Source of the DNA: Seiridium cupressi
Taxonomy: Eukaryota > Ascomycota > Sordariomycetes > Amphisphaeriales > Sporocadaceae
NCBI GenBank assembly: GCA_036674765.1
Contig: JARVKI010000079.1
Coordinates: forward strand, 141,835-205,834
DNA length: 64,000 nt
Reading direction: 5' to 3'
Position numbers and translations under genes: made by a program. Shown here piece after piece: positions 1-11,151 of the stretch (positions are counted from its first letter, which is position 1; every line of letters starts with the position of its first letter). Below the pieces are notes generated by a model. The model was not told the origin of the DNA, did no database searches, and saw only the letters and a program-made list of their open reading frames with translations.

Positions 1-691
1 CCGCCGTGCTCCTATCTCGCAGCTATCAGTCCTAGTCGTCCCGATTGCCAGCTCTCACTTGACTGACTATGGTGTCAGAGTGCCTGGACGCGTGGCTCGA
101 GATCAGCTCCTAGCTGTCAAGCGTGATGACGCCTCCAGCCAAGATGGGGGACTGCGCAAGACACCTCCAATTCCGAATCATCCGCAAGGCTTGGGGGCTA
201 GCTTTCTACGTCGTCTTACAGCCAGCCACGCGGTGTTCCGTCGATATTTGTACAAAGCAGGTATTGACGCCTACCGTCGCGTTGCCAGCTTGAGCCACCT
301 TGCCATTTCTGGCGAATGTCATGATGAAACATGGGGTATGGCTAACACTTTCTGGGCAAGCCCACCGCCGAAGGGATATACATTTACAGCTTGGTTTCCA
401 CGACGACTCAGGCCATTGGTCGAGGCGAGTATCTCTTGCTTCTGCTGAGTCTCAAGTGCCCGGTAGGAGATCTGACACGTCGGTCAACCGATACTAGCTT
501 CCGGCAGATCACTTCAGATAAAACATATAAGTATATGCCATCCCTCAGGGGAGCCATGTCACATGTTCTAGTTATCTCTCATACAAGTAAACTCTTATTC
601 GCAGCCCCGAGGACTGTAACATACTAGTTTTTCTGGAGAAACTTAAATCAAGAATTTGGAACGCTGTACAGTATCCCTCTTTGCACCAATT
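1..691. other. Intergenic, no supported gene
   Basis: No open frame here looks like protein. The longest, about 130 codons on the plus strand near 59-448, has no recognisable family, no splice-site logic and ordinary composition. The right part should hold the promoter and 5' leader of the CFEM-like gene that starts at 692. Confidence 0.5.
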
Positions 692-1700
692 ATGAAATCT
701 TCGACCATTGCAACCGTCCTGGCACCCACTGTCGCCTCGGCGCAATGGTGGGCTGGCGCACCCAGCTGTGCTGTAAGTCTTCCAACTCATACCACGCCGC
801 CCTCTCCATCGTCAAGGATGAAACAAAACCAACGAGACCTCTTCATTCACAAGATGCCGTACTCAAGACTGATGCTAGTCGCAGCAATCCTGCCTCTCCT
901 CCGCTTTTGCAGGGAGCAACTCGACAACCAGCACAACGTCCGCTGACTGGCCATCGCAAACTGACTACTGCGACTCGGACCGTGGATCAGACATTGGCTC
1001 ATGCCTCTCCTCTAGTTGCTCCGCCACGTCAACCGCCTGGTCATCCTACTCGTCCCTCTCATCTTCTCTATGCTCCCAATGGTCCTCATGCACATCTGCC
1101 GGTAGCACTGGTGTGCAAACCATTACCTGCCCCTCTGGCTCGGTAACTTGGGGTGCACCCGGCGGCTGGCCGACTGGAGGCTCCAATGGAGGACTAGGCG
1201 GCCGCGGCGGTGGACCTGGAGGCTGGGGATGGAGTGGCAGCGGCGGCGGCGACGGCGACTACTCAGTTTGGTCCCAGTGGGCTTCCGCGTACAGCGGGTC
1301 TCAGACATGGACCGGCGGGGTGATCACCGTCACTGGCTGTGTTGGCGACGGATCTCCTTGGTATGCGGGCCCTGGGGGCGGATGGAACAACCGCGGCGGC
1401 TTCAATGGCTGGGTCGGCTGGGGTGATGGTTGGTCCCGTGGTCCTACTAGCACGGCGACAGTCACTTATACGACTACGGCATCGGGAGGCAGCACCGGCG
1501 TAGTCACAGGACTAGCCACCGTTGCTGCTGCTGTTAGTGGGGATATCACGACTACGGAAACTCTGGGTACAGCGACGGCTACAGCTACGCCGAATAGTGC
1601 GCCGAGGAAAGTAGGAGGTAGTGGAAATGAGTGCAATATTGTTACGACTATGATGGGGCTTGGTCTTGGCGGTATCCTTGGTATCTTTCTGATGTTATGA
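692..1700 (+). CDS. CFEM-like, glycine-rich GPI-anchored surface protein
   Basis: Two exons, 692-772 and 885-1700, joined over a 112-bp intron (gtaagt donor, cgcag acceptor, phase 0), give 298 residues. The N-terminus is a signal peptide ending in an ASA-Q type site. Eight cysteines follow in the first half, beginning with a CAQSC pair (C-x3-C) and a later C-x9-C-x3-C group, which resembles the eight-cysteine CFEM module of fungal surface proteins, although the spacing is looser than the classic domain. A Ser/Thr stretch leads into a long Gly/Trp/Ser-rich segment and a Thr-rich stalk. The C-terminus is a hydrophobic tail (GLGLGGILGIFLML), as expected of a GPI-addition signal. Likely outer cell-wall or plasma-membrane location. 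Haem binding, known for some CFEM proteins, is not shown here. The exon 2 frame was chosen because it keeps the cysteine pattern and stays open to the stop. Confidence 0.8.
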
Positions 1701-2805
1701 GATCAAGTACGACTGGAGGAGTAGTCCCGTAGTCTCATAGGTGCGGTGGAGACTGGAGCGTCACCTACATGTCTTGCAAGGATAGTGTCGAACTGGGGAC
1801 CGTGATAGGGCTGTGCATATTACTATTACCAACATGTGGGTCCAAGAAAGAAGTCATTCCATCAAAGTCCTTGTTATTCACTTACGGAGAATGAGGATAC
1901 TAAGATGAGCACGATAACTTTAATCCTCCATTGTAGGATGCGTGTCATATCAGGAAGGACGAGTACTAGCCCAGTGATATTAGCTCTTTTGCTGTATTTC
2001 TGACCTCAAAAACCTCGGCTTCAGAGAGAAATAAGAATGAAAAAATTGATCTCAGTGCATGTTGGCTTATCTTGTCCACTTCGGTTTGCATGTGACAGAT
2101 CTCTGCCGTGTTGAAGCCGGAAATGAGCGTAAACCGCTCATTGAAGAACTCGTGATGATATATACTGCGTATTTGTGCGCACCTCTCGGCGGTCGTGCAC
2201 GGACCACATAATCACTTACTTCCCCCTTCACCCGGAGCTCTAAGAGAAACTCTTCTGTTCTTCCAAGTCCGACTTCGAATGAATAAATCTGACATCAGCG
2301 GCAATTGATACTCCGGCGCTACACTGATAAAGTCCGCACATCCAGGAACCATCGGTAAGCTTATCATGATATCTCCCCAATAACCTAGTGGTCGTGCCCG
2401 TACGTCACCGTAGCTTCCGCGGCGAGCGGCCAAGTGGCTGTCTCCGCACTGAAACCCCGGCCGTCGAAGCCGGTACCGAGGTCTCGCTGAATAGCGGCCG
2501 GAGCACCGATGGCAGCGAGCCAAGGCCAATGTGCATTAAATACCACCCCAGAGACTGTCTCGTCTTTCTTATCATGTACGACTTTTCGTCTCTGGCCGTA
2601 TCATTTTACTATTGCCTCATCAAGGTTATTTTGCTGTCGCAAGTACTCCGGCTTACACGCAATGACACAGGAACAGCCATCTCGGTTGTCGGTCTCACCG
2701 TCACGTGAGAACCAATCAGCCCCCTTGAGTCTTTCCTTCAACCTCGAACTTACTCGCTCTCCCTCAAGATCATCATCTATCTCGTCAGTACGCTCTCAGG
2801 ATACC
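1701..2805. other. Intergenic between CFEM-like gene and PPCS gene
   Basis: 1.1 kb without a supported gene. The reading frame of the ligase gene stays open upstream to an ATG at 2509, but that extension has no family resemblance and overlaps promoter-type motifs near 2702-2716, so I treat it as non-coding. A C/T-rich stretch just before 2806 is typical of a fungal 5' leader. Confidence 0.5.
2702..2716 (+). promoter_or_regulatory. CACGTG E-box plus CCAAT box
   Basis: A palindromic CACGTG (2702-2707) lies four bases before a CCAAT pentamer (2712-2716), about 100 bp upstream of the ligase ATG at 2806. CACGTG is the site of bHLH factors and CCAAT that of the HAP/CBF complex in ascomycetes. The pairing supports a promoter here and the start at 2806. 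Factor identity is inference. Confidence 0.45.
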
Positions 2806-3987
2806 ATGTCGAGTGCCTCGACACGAGGCACATCTGCCTCTGTGCAGGAAGAGAATGCCTACTTCTCATCAAACCCGGCCCCAAAGGCGTTGGCGAACCA
2901 TGTAGCGCTGGCCCGGGAATTCATCAACTACCATGCCGAGGGGCACCGACGTGTGGTGCTGATCACGTCGGGTGGCACAACGGTCCCCCTGGAGAAACAG
3001 ACCGTGCGATTCATCGACAACTTTAGCGCCGGAACGCGAGGTGCTACTTCTGCCGAGTACTTCCTGGAGGCCGGCTATGCAGTCATCTTCATGCACCGAC
3101 AGTTCTCGCTCTTGCCATACAGTAGGCATTACAGCCACTCGACTGACTGCTTCTTGGATTTCATGTCTGAGAGCGACAACGGTAGTGTCGTTGCCAATCC
3201 GGAGCACCAAGAGAAAATGATCCGAGTGTTGAGAAAGTATAATACAGCCAAGAAGAACAGGATGTTGTTGATGTTGCCATTTACTACCATCACGGATTAC
3301 CTCCACGAATTGCGGTCGATAGCACAACTCATGCACCCCTTGGGACCAGATGGGCTGTTGTACCTCGCCGCGGCAGTATCAGACTTCTTTGTGCCTCCGG
3401 ATCGCATGTCGGAGCACAAGATCCAAAGTACGAACGCGACAGACAAGCTCGGTCAAGCGGCCGCCACAGTCAAAAAGCCGGAGCCAGAAGAGGATTTTGA
3501 CAACTTTGACTCGTCGCCCAGCGTGCCGCGCAGCAAGCGTCTTATCGTCGATCTGGATCCAGTTCCCAAATTTCTCAAGAACCTAGTTGACGGTTGGGCG
3601 CCCGAGGGCATGATCGTTTCCTTCAAGCTGGAAACGGACCCTGATATTCTGGTACACAAGGCCAAATACTCACTGGACCGGTATCAGCACCACCTCGTGA
3701 TCGGAAATTTACTCACGACGCGAAAGTGGGAAGTCGTCTTTGTGGCGCCTGGCCAGCAGGACAAGTGGGTACGCGTGCCGCGGACGCGCAGGAGGAAATC
3801 GGCAAGCGGGAATGAAGGTCTCGTCGGTGCGGCTGACAGTGACTGGGTCCAGGATAAGCCTATGGACCCGGCAACGCTGCCGGAGGGTGAGCCTGAGATG
3901 GAAATCGAGAGCTTGATCATTCCTGCCGTGAAGGAATTGCATGACAAACATGTTGAGGCGTCTAGAGCTAGAGCGGCACAGCGATAG
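2806..3987 (+). CDS. CAB2: Phosphopantothenate--cysteine ligase
   Basis: Single-exon, 393-residue protein. It joins 4'-phosphopantothenate to cysteine, the second step from pantothenate to coenzyme A, probably in the cytosol. Family motifs are clear: SGGTTVPLE (residues 55-63) and FIDNFSAGTRG (69-79) form the nucleotide-binding Rossmann region, RQFSLLPYSRHY follows, and LAAAVSDFFVP sits mid-protein. The C-terminal part carries the conserved region with DPVPKFL and the phrase MIVSFKLETD. Yeast Cab2 is about 365 residues, so length fits. I chose 2806 because homologues begin shortly before the NPxP...ALAREFI segment; an in-frame upstream ATG (2509) would add 99 unsupported residues. An acidic insert (about residues 225-240) is probably a disordered loop. 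Flanked by unrelated genes, so no operon-like context. Confidence 0.95.
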   Translation: MSSASTRGTSASVQEENAYFSSNPAPKALANHVALAREFINYHAEGHRRVVLITSGGTTVPLEKQTVRFIDNFSAGTRGATSAEYFLEAGYAVIFMHRQFSLLPYSRHYSHSTDCFLDFMSESDNGSVVANPEHQEKMIRVLRKYNTAKKNRMLLMLPFTTITDYLHELRSIAQLMHPLGPDGLLYLAAAVSDFFVPPDRMSEHKIQSTNATDKLGQAAATVKKPEPEEDFDNFDSSPSVPRSKRLIVDLDPVPKFLKNLVDGWAPEGMIVSFKLETDPDILVHKAKYSLDRYQHHLVIGNLLTTRKWEVVFVAPGQQDKWVRVPRTRRRKSASGNEGLVGAADSDWVQDKPMDPATLPEGEPEMEIESLIIPAVKELHDKHVEASRARAAQR

Positions 3988-6023
3988 AATATTGATAGAC
4001 TTGACGCATGTCGGCACTTGTAATCTGTACCATGATCTTACTCCAGATCTGCATTGTATCGAGCCAGGTAAATTATTCCTAGCAACGTGGGTGAAGTCTT
4101 TTCTTGGAAACGCAATTCTGCAATTGACCTCTGATTGCTGGGACTTCCTAGGCGGTAGGGTTTAGATGCTACGAAGTTAAGATGACACCAGATTTTCAGG
4201 TATTCCTGAGATCTGGCATGGCGTGACAGCGACGTTCTCAACTCTGGCCGCGCTTGAATATTTTTTGAAGGTCAGTTTGCGATATCTGAGGCATGGAATC
4301 GAGGCGTGGGCATGGGATCAACATCGTGAACAACCCATAGCTGTCGTAAAATGCACTTTGCACATTTTCGAAGGTACGGCAAGCCAGCTGTGTACTTTTT
4401 TCCCTGGCGTAATCAACCGGCGCGTACTCATTACGATGGCTCATCTTAAGTGCTAGCCTGATTTACGCTCTAGATGCAATTTGGCCAAATAGTGCCAACA
4501 GACTGATGATTCTATCCGCAGGTACGAACCAGGAACTCGCGACGTTGGGTCTGTTCGGCAACCGCGTCTGTCAACGCGTCCAGATGAGTCATAATTGGAT
4601 GAATTGCCAGACGAACAACGGGGTGAATGATTTGGATTACCCTTGTGATGAACCCCTGTGCTGCGTAGTACTACGGATAACTTTTGCAGGTGGCTAGGTC
4701 ACTGGTCCAACAGTGTCAGATCTGCTGCTTATGTCGTAATTTACACAGGCTTTGATCTACAGATGAGGGGAGTATTTTTTGGCGTCCTTGGATTTCCTTT
4801 GTGTGAAATATTTGCTTCCGTAGAAAATCGTAGGGACGCCTTGCGGTCACTTTTACAAGAACAGATGAAGAGGGATCTGCGGCAGAAGAAGCTGGCACCT
4901 GCCAGCAAAGTCACGATGTTGGCCGTCTCATCTAAGCTGTAGTAATTCCAGGCACAAAAGCTATGGAGAGCGAGCACTTCTATGGCCGAAAACAAGACGA
5001 GGAATATCCAGGTCTGCTTCATACTTGGCTGGGCACGCAAATCAGATCGAAGGCATCTTCCTCATGGCCCTGCTCAAGGCAAGGTTCACAACGAAAATGA
5101 TTTGGAAACAAAAATTCCGCACACCTGCGACCTCGAAAGGTCAGCAGAGAAGACAGTCCACTCGATGTGCAATGGGTGGCCCATTATCTAGCTTGCTGCA
5201 TGCTTGATCGCAGAAGCTTGTGCAAGGTAAGTGTGAAGAAGAAGAGAGAAATCCAAGCGGGGTTTGCGAGGAGATCTCAATGGTTTTATACACCGTTGAT
5301 GCGTTGCCCGGGCGGTCAAAGAATTCTGCCAGGCGGTGATGGGTCTGTTTGCAGCAGAGTGACTGCCTGTTGTAAGTTGCCCAGGTGAATTGGAAGTGGG
5401 TCTTTGGCCGTTTGACCGGCAGAAAGAAGAGCTTTGGTAGGTCAATCAATAATCTGCCAGAGCTCAGAGCATCCCGAGATGGGGGAGGAGCGATGTTCGA
5501 GCTTTTAACAGAATAATACTGGATTCAGCGGGGATGCCAGAGCCGGACAGAGGTAGATGAGCCAAGGACTGATGCTACTTCCATTATATCCAGTCCTATG
5601 CTGGTGTGGAAAGTATTGACAGTGATGTTTGATGCCAAATGCCTTTTGATTCATTTGTATTGTAAATCAATTTAAATGCCTTGACTGCATCTCGGCTGGG
5701 TCTGGTTGACGGTGCTGCACATTCCAATATCTGATACACACGTTAGGTAAGCTGCCAAGGCCGGGCAAGCGACATGGGGTCTAGTGTAACAGTGGACTCA
5801 ACCCCGCTGAGATCGCTCCAGGGCTGAGCACGGGGCTTGCGTGGTACCTTCGTACTGATCAACAACGTCATCCTGAGCCGTTGCCATGGGTCCAAGCTTC
5901 AATTACGGTGAATTGCATCACTTGTCTAACGTGTAAGTGACTGCCTATCTCAGCATCATCACACTGATCCAGCACAATGCATCGTCCCCAACACAACAAC
6001 TGAGCTTCTACATCTCGGTCACG
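3988..6023. other. Intergenic, 2 kb, no supported gene
   Basis: Several short frames of 60-100 codons exist on both strands but none has recognisable motifs, biased composition or splice sites that would join them. The last few hundred bases should be the promoter and leader of the HAM1-family gene. The reading frame of that gene is open from 5937, but homologous proteins begin at the ATG at 6024. Confidence 0.45.
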
Positions 6024-8252
6024 ATGTTGTCGTCCTGTTTCGGCTGGGGCAAGGCCCGCGACGCGGACCAAGAGCCACTCTTGCCTCAATATGAGCAGGA
6101 CACTCACCTGCAGCGCGAGCTGTACCGCAAGCTCCACAGCTACCAGATGCTGCGCGCTCTGAGCAAGGGATACATGCCCACCACCGAGCAGACCATCATC
6201 AACCTGCGGACCCTGTTGGCGGCTGATGTCCTCAATCCAGATAACCCAGATCTGTCAGACAGTGGGCGACGCTTGGCCCGTCTCACCAAGCAGTGGCTGC
6301 ACCAGTTCATCACCCTCTTGAAGAACAAGAACGACAAGGATCAGCTCCAGGATCTTATCTGGTTTCTGTCCAAGAGCAGAATCTCCGTCGACGTCGAGGA
6401 CATAGCTCATCAAGCACAGAAGTCAAGGGCCACAGCTGATGCCACTGCCGCCTACAAGAGCTTGCAGACGGTTGGATCCCTGCTGTTCACTAATTCGGAT
6501 TTCCGTGTCTTCCTCGGCGACCTGAACACTGTCGGACGTGAGATCTTCAAGGACTCGGCCTTTGCTCTGAGCCATGCTGCCGAGGAGGCTGGAAAGCGGA
6601 TTGAGCCGTCTTCGGAGGAGCAGCAGGCTGTGGCCCATCCCAATGGTAGCTCCAACGGCAAGGCACCCTCAAACGAAGAACTCGGGAAAGAAGCCCAGGA
6701 TGTCAGCAAGATCCTCGCCCAGGAAAGCGCCGAGGTCGCGAGTGCCACATTCGACAGTGCCAAGGACAAGCTCTCAGGGGATGAAGGACATACCCTTCTC
6801 AAACGCCTGCAACAGGTGGTACTCAATCTCCGCAAGCGAAAAGACTACTCTGAATCAGTCTCCGTACTTGCTTTGCTCATCAAGAGGTACGCCATGGTCT
6901 ACTCACGTGCTGCAGAGGAGATTGCAGACGTAGCCCAGCAGGATGTCTATGAGAACCGTGAGACAGACAAAGCTCTCGAGAACATCTGGGAATTTGTCAA
7001 CAGCTTTGGCGATAAGAAGGAGTGGGAGAAATGTGAGACTCTCTTCAAAAAGGTGCTGGCCCATAAGGATAAGGACCCAGAGTTCGAGAATTTCATGCAG
7101 GATATTGGTAACAGCCTACAAAGACTTCTCACTGATCCCGACTTTTTCAACAACGCCGATGACAAATTACGCGAGCTTAGGGAGAAGAGCAAGAAGGTTG
7201 GCACCGAGAGTACTCTCCGACAAGACGTTGATGAACTGCTCCAGCAGCTGGCCATCACTTTTCAGAGTGTTCTCAGGGATGAAGACGTCCATAATCTGAT
7301 CACAACGACCATGCGAATCTTTGGTGTTCTCTCCCCGGCTCGCGCTACTACCAATTCTGATCTGGTTCAGGATGCACTAAATGTCTTCATTCCACTCGCA
7401 ATCAGCGCAGTTCAATACCTTCCCATCCCACGCATCGAAGTCAGCACGCCTGTTATCGATCTGTTGCTGGAGAATCTTATTGTTGAACCCGGCATGACCG
7501 TCAACCATACCTCGTTCTTGCCTTATCGCTTAAAGGTCGAGACATACAACGACCTTGAGATTCGCAAGGCACGTTTCCGCACCACCACATCCTCCAAGAA
7601 CCTAGTCCTTATCAAGATTGATGGACTATCTGCTCGAGCGGATGAGATCGGCTTCTGGCTTCGTGCGCACAGTGGTCTTTTCCGCTTAGCCGATGAAGGA
7701 ATCGCTAGTTTCGCCCTAGATGAACGCGGCATTGATATCCACCTCGAAGTTGAGATCTGTCGCGAGCAGTTAGAGCAGATCCTGACTCTCCGTGCAGTGA
7801 GAGTCAGAGTACATAAGCTCGACTACAAGCTGCGCAAGAGCAGATTCTCTTGGCTTGGCTGGCTCTTCAGGCCCTTGTTGCGTCCCATACTGAAGACGAC
7901 TATGGAGATCCAAATGGCTTCCGCGATTGCAGGCCTTCTTCACGCTGGTAATCGCGAGATTTTGTACGCACGGGAACGTCTCCGCGCTACTAGGATCGCC
8001 GACCCCCAAGATCTTTGGACGTTTGTCAGGGCCATTGCAGCGCGTCTTGTTCCTGCCGAAGATCCCGACTTGTACACCAGAGTTGGCGTCGCACAACCCG
8101 GTGAGGGTGTGTTCAAGGGAGTCTACGCTCCTGGCAGTATTGTCAAGATTTGGAACGAGGAGGCAATGAGAGCTGGCGATAGGGTAGAGGAGTATGAAGC
8201 AGGTGGCTGGAGGAACGAGGTGTTCGATACTCATGTCCAGAACATGATGTGA
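6024..8252 (+). CDS. HAM1-family protein (HAM1 N- and C-terminal domains)
   Basis: Intronless, 742 residues. The N-terminus (MLSSCFGWGK, then EPLLPQYEQDT, LHSYQMLRALSKGYMPTTEQ and INLRTLLAADVLNP) is the signature start of the HAM1 family of fungal proteins. A charged, helix-rich middle with repeated NSDFRVFLGDLN- and LTDPDFFNNADDKLRELREK-type segments leads to a C-terminal beta-rich domain (from about residue 440: FIPLAISAVQYLPIPRIEVSTP, then a segment around NDLEIRKARFRTTTSSKN). The last domain resembles lipid-binding TULIP/BPI-like folds; that is family inference, and no lipid has been shown. An acidic, Ser/Asn-rich linker lies near residues 200-230. No signal peptide or membrane span is visible, so a cytosolic or peripheral membrane role is likely. 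The start at 6024 matches the conserved N-terminus. Confidence 0.88.
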   Translation: MLSSCFGWGKARDADQEPLLPQYEQDTHLQRELYRKLHSYQMLRALSKGYMPTTEQTIINLRTLLAADVLNPDNPDLSDSGRRLARLTKQWLHQFITLLKNKNDKDQLQDLIWFLSKSRISVDVEDIAHQAQKSRATADATAAYKSLQTVGSLLFTNSDFRVFLGDLNTVGREIFKDSAFALSHAAEEAGKRIEPSSEEQQAVAHPNGSSNGKAPSNEELGKEAQDVSKILAQESAEVASATFDSAKDKLSGDEGHTLLKRLQQVVLNLRKRKDYSESVSVLALLIKRYAMVYSRAAEEIADVAQQDVYENRETDKALENIWEFVNSFGDKKEWEKCETLFKKVLAHKDKDPEFENFMQDIGNSLQRLLTDPDFFNNADDKLRELREKSKKVGTESTLRQDVDELLQQLAITFQSVLRDEDVHNLITTTMRIFGVLSPARATTNSDLVQDALNVFIPLAISAVQYLPIPRIEVSTPVIDLLLENLIVEPGMTVNHTSFLPYRLKVETYNDLEIRKARFRTTTSSKNLVLIKIDGLSARADEIGFWLRAHSGLFRLADEGIASFALDERGIDIHLEVEICREQLEQILTLRAVRVRVHKLDYKLRKSRFSWLGWLFRPLLRPILKTTMEIQMASAIAGLLHAGNREILYARERLRATRIADPQDLWTFVRAIAARLVPAEDPDLYTRVGVAQPGEGVFKGVYAPGSIVKIWNEEAMRAGDRVEEYEAGGWRNEVFDTHVQNMM

Positions 8253-8653
8253 TGACCGGCCAACTGTACTTCTCCGTATGTCTAAGCAGCCTAGCATATT
8301 TCAAATTCGCAAAGGAATGGGTCTTGTGGTATCGTTTATCTAGTATCTGGCGGTGGCGTTACTGTGGACCTTCTGGGAAATGAATATTTGTACACAAAGG
8401 GACGACGAAATTGAAAGTAATTGCAGATTGGTATTAAATGCTATGCAGCACAATTGACTCTTTCATAGGATCACTTGTGATGAATTACAGCTCGCTCATC
8501 TATCTCATTGCTCGAGTGTCCCTATTATCATGCAGCTCATCCTGATTTCATCCCTATTGATCTAGTCATTGCAAGAAGAATCGAACAATAACGCTCAGAC
8601 TTGTCGCAGACCCCTGCGCATAGTTTGCAGGTCATTGCACCTTCCTTCCCCGT
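8253..8653. other. Shared 3' region of convergent genes
   Basis: About 400 bp between the stop of the HAM1-family gene (+) and the stop of the 2EXR gene (-). It holds only 3' untranslated sequence as far as I can see. Confidence 0.5.
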
Positions 8654-9783
8654 TTACTGGGTTTCCTCGTTCAAATCCGCTGCCTCCTCCGAATCTACCC
8701 CGTCCTCCAAACCCACCACCTCGGCATCCGAATCCGCGATCGAGTCGTCTGACTCAGAGCTCGAACCGGGGCCATCTTCACAGTCAGTATCAGGCTCAAA
8801 CTCACCACCACCAGTATAACGGACTGGTGGGTAGTCGCAAGTTGCGAGGTACGGGCTTATCCCCTCGTGAACTTTCTCTGGAGACAAGGATGCAAACCCA
8901 TTTAACAAATCAGGCTCCTCGTAAAACACGGACAAGAACAACAGTTGACAAAGCCAGACGTTTGGACATTGTGCCCGGATGGACAAGCGATCTATGAAGT
9001 CTTCATGAGTGTAAAGTCTGTAGCTGCATGCCCAGCAGCAAGGTGGCTCCGTCGAGGGGTCATCCAGGGGGGGGGTCTCTTCTATATCATAAATGCGCTC
9101 GACATGAGCACGCTGTGCTTCTGTAAGGCGAGTGGTGACATAGGTGTGGGGGACATTGAAAGGGTATGTCTTTTTGAGCGACCATTTATGAATCATATAA
9201 TCCACGTAGTCCTTTTCAGCTCCGGCTATTAAAGGCGGAATTTTTAGGAATTCATCCTGCAAAGAAAACAGAGAATCGACGTTAAGCACCAATGTGTCGT
9301 ACTTGAAGTTCAGATACAAAACGCCTTTGGCATCACCATAATTAGTTTTGGCTGTCCGGGTGCAAGCTGAAATCAATTCGGTCAACTTGGTCACCGCTGC
9401 GATGGGCATCAAAAACAGTGATTGATTGACTTACCATGGACATCTAGACGTAGGTTGTAGAACTTTTGGGCCGCTTCGCGACTCTCCTTGTTGACCAGCA
9501 AGAGGGGCGAGACAAGTTGCTTACTCGGCATAAGTCCACCGCCGTAGGTGTCTTGCAAGACAATACGTTTGGCAGATTCCTTGGACAGTGCACACTCCCA
9601 GGTGATCAGTCGAAATTCGATAGGGAGTTTTGAGAAGGGACGGAAGGTGGTCGCGGGGATGGTCTGCGGCTGACGGTCGGCAGCCTTGGTCTGGTCTCTT
9701 GTGGTATCATCGATGGCCGCCGGTTGTTTGGTTCCGGTGGTTTTCTTGCAGGCGCCGGCTCCCTTCTTCTTGCATCTGGCCAT
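8654..9783 (-). CDS. 2EXR domain protein
   Basis: Two exons on the minus strand: 9783-9435 and 9366-8654 (353 residues). The intron starts with gtaagt at 9434. Two acceptors keep the frame: one giving a 68-bp intron (exon 2 from 9366) and one giving an unusually short 38-bp intron (exon 2 from 9396, ten residues longer). I prefer the longer intron because it has a TTGAC-like branch site about 19 bases before ttcag. The N-terminus is Lys/Cys/Ala-rich. The motif FRPFSKLPIEFRLITWECAL (residues 47-66) is the 2EXR hallmark, followed by LVSPLLLVNKESREAAQKFY, also typical. The C-terminus is strongly acidic and Ser-rich. 2EXR proteins are numerous in filamentous ascomycetes and their biochemical role is unknown. 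Confidence 0.82.
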
Positions 9784-10785
9784 AGTGAATGTGGTTGCAA
9801 ACTCAACTCTAGGCTCAGCGGGGGTGTCGAAAGCAGAGCTGCAGGTGGGTGTGGTCAAGAAAGAAAAACGAGATGGCAAGCTTTGTGGGCTCGCAAATCA
9901 GTGATGGGGGAATCTTTTGGCTTGAATATCGATGGGCTAGGCAACCGGCGCTTTTATTTTTATTTTTTAAGCAGAACCAAAAGGTTATTTGTACCTTCTG
10001 TTTGCAAGTGTTGCTGAGCGAAAACCGTATTCATCACTTGGGAAGGCACGCTCAACTATTGAAAAAGACTAACGCGTTGGCAGCATGCCACGCGTCCAAG
10101 AGTGGCAGACACAGAATTCATAGTCCAGAATGAAGATGGAATAAGAAGATGTAATGGCATAACCAAGTCCCTTAATCCGAAGAATTTCTCATTCACTTGC
10201 TCGTGTCTTCTAGTGTCAGATGAGGTGAGACGCGCACTTGTTCAAGCAAGAATCGCCTATCATATAATGATTCACACCTTTGGTCTTTAGGCCACAAAAT
10301 TGAGCCTACTTTCCTTTCAGGGATATCTTGCAGCCACTCAGTCAACTCGGAGGCCGTCGGGCTGCTTGAAAGTATTGCGATTTGTTCCGTTGAGCAAAAG
10401 TCTTAGAGGCGCACTATGTGGCTTCAACTAGTCTTAACCGTCTGAAATTCACTACATAGCTGCAATAATCTTTACCGTGGATGGTAGTCAAGACCACAAT
10501 AGCAGATGCGACCAAACATGTTGAATTACAGCTATACTGATGAGACGCACTGACAACCAAGAAGACTGATTTCATGAACAATATGTGATTAATTTGCTTA
10601 CTAGACTATCTAGCAAGGAATCTCGCTTCTTCGTCACCATCCCGCGGACTTACCGCTGCCAGAATATGGTCGATGCAGCCTAGATCCTTGTTGCTTGCAA
10701 ACCAGCGGAATATTACGATGTTTCCCTGTGAGCGCGCTGCAGGGCTCCCCTAGTATCTTGTTTCTCAGCTTGTGCCGTCTTGGCA

Positions 10786-10816
<31 letters not shown>

Positions 10817-11151
10817 GGCGGGAAATAAATAACGTCTTAAAAACCCAAAGATCGTTGCGTCCAAGAAAAATGTAACAATATTAAAAAAATATGTCAAATA
10901 ATTTACAATAGGGGGTATCAATGCGCACCAGTGTTACCAACGCCTTTCCACCTCTTCTCATGAAAATGCTTCAAATGCAGATACCAATCTTGTGCGGAAT
11001 GGGTATAGGAAGCCTGGACGGGTCACGTCGACTCAGAGCGAGTCGAAAAGACAACAAGCTTCCGAAGAAGCCCGCTCATATACTACAAGGCGGCGGGAAT
11101 GTGCAATTGCCGCCATTTGCTGCTGCGTTAGTCAAGGGGCCCCTTGTGTGC
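9784..11151. other. Intergenic, 1.4 kb, with long T tract
   Basis: Upstream of the 2EXR gene and downstream of the Red1-like gene. The only notable element is the 29-base T run at 10788-10816. Short AT-rich stretches around 9950-9970 and 10560-10610. No supported coding sequence. Confidence 0.5.
10788..10816 (+). repeat. Homopolymer T tract (29 nt)
   Basis: Twenty-nine consecutive Ts, interrupted by nothing, flanked by unique sequence. A second tract of almost the same length occurs at 24290-24319. Could be a simple-sequence repeat, a poly(A) tail left by a minus-strand retro-insertion, or length-uncertain sequencing. Confidence 0.9.

Noticed and set aside
2509..2805. N-terminal extension of the phosphopantothenate-cysteine ligase
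   Set aside because: No family similarity, and it contains promoter motifs (CACGTG, CCAAT) about 100 bp before the conserved start.
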